From Ferrimonas sp048263965 (GTDB lineage: Bacteria; Pseudomonadota; Gammaproteobacteria; Enterobacterales; Shewanellaceae): a stretch of 64,000 nt of DNA. This document shows, piece by piece, positions 63,875 through 64,000 of the stretch; position 1 is the stretch's first letter; the number at the start of each line of letters is the position of its first letter. The DNA is taken from contig NZ_JBLXDO010000001.1 of NCBI RefSeq assembly GCF_048263965.1, positions 553,472 through 617,471 of the forward strand, given 5' to 3'. The position numbers and the translations under genes are program-made. The notes beneath the pieces were generated by a model. The model did no database searches. It worked only from the letters and a program-made list of their open reading frames with translations, and was not told where the DNA came from.

Positions 63875-64000
63875 TGTCCCGTCCTGAAATAGGTTTACAC
63901 ATTGGAGACCTATTATGGGCAAGCCAACAATAGCAAGGCGTAAGCGCACTCAACGTGATTACCCACTGTCCTTTAAACTGTCCGTAGTCGAGCAGGTAGA
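63875..64000 (+). mobile_element. Left end of an IS3-family element
   Basis: A terminal repeat beginning TGTCCCGTCCTG (63875) is followed by a transposase gene with its own Shine-Dalgarno, as expected for the left end of an IS3-group insertion. The right end is outside the window, so target duplication cannot be checked. Confidence 0.65.
63915..64000 (+). CDS. IS3-family transposase OrfA, partial
   Basis: 28 residues are visible (MGKPTIARRKRTQRDY then PLSFKLSVVEQV). This is the start of the helix-turn-helix OrfA protein of IS3-group elements. GGAGA lies 6 bases before the ATG. The gene runs off the window end. Confidence 0.75.
   Translation, partial: MGKPTIARRKRTQRDYPLSFKLSVVEQV

Overview
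The window looks like chromosome from a GC-rich marine gammaproteobacterium of the Alteromonadales, near Ferrimonas or Shewanella. That is an inference from gene content and protein similarity; no rRNA is present to test it. Supporting evidence is the E. coli-type core order around rpoD, dnaG, rpsU, tsaD, plsY, folB, uppP, cca, ygiM, ygiF and glnE, parC followed closely by plsC, and small families (RraB, ExeAB, a DUF47-Pit pair) typical of that group. Here the core order is spread out by inserted genes.

Layout. 1-5.5 kb: tail of a PQQ-type sugar dehydrogenase, parC, a type A CAT-like acetyltransferase, plsC, rraB and a very small Arg-rich gene. 5.5-8.3 kb: a receiver-CheC protein (apparently starting at AUU) with a PAS-GGDEF cyclase, then a crotonase. 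8.4-16.6 kb: the macromolecular synthesis operon rpsU-yqeY-dnaG-rpoD on the minus strand, with tsaD, plsY, folB, folK and uppP alongside. 16.7-26.4 kb: a copper-type TonB receptor, a DUF1842-like protein, a secreted M4 protease, a hemerythrin-GGDEF cyclase, recQ and cca. 26.5-32 kb: exeA-exeB and a large DUF748 protein. 32-38.2 kb: putA, ygiM, pit and its DUF47 partner. 38.4-43.9 kb: ygiF and glnE, separated by an oppositely oriented K+ channel and a DUF350 protein. 43.9-50.6 kb: a hotdog protein, a DUF296 protein, an LpxL-type acyltransferase, an exported HExxH protein, a sigma-54-type small-protein operon, a YcaQ homologue and an OprB-like porin. 50.8-58.3 kb: a three-gene transhydrogenase and cysJIH. 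58.4-64 kb: a PH-domain protein, a tRNA-Pro locus with a tandem array of tRNA-tail repeats, cobA, a TIGR03899-like gene, an MFS transporter, a transglutaminase-TPR lipoprotein, and the left end of an IS3-family element.

How the genes work together. cysJIH reduces PAPS to sulfide, and cobA makes the siroheme precursor needed by CysI. DUF47 and Pit handle phosphate and sit behind a good Pho box. ExeA and ExeB would help assemble the type II secretion system, which could export the M4 protease. RpoD, DnaG and S21 link transcription, replication and translation.

The most interesting signals are: the rtT-like repeat array after tRNA-Pro (58921-59335), whose hairpins keep their shape while their sequence changes; a sigma-54 promoter with an adjacent IHF site in front of three small PspB-like or unknown genes (46943-48028); an apparent AUU start with a strong Shine-Dalgarno (7411-7413); a 35-bp symmetric element before a putA that lacks the usual DNA-binding domain (35296-35330); and an exported protein with HExxH...ExxAD (46069-46893).
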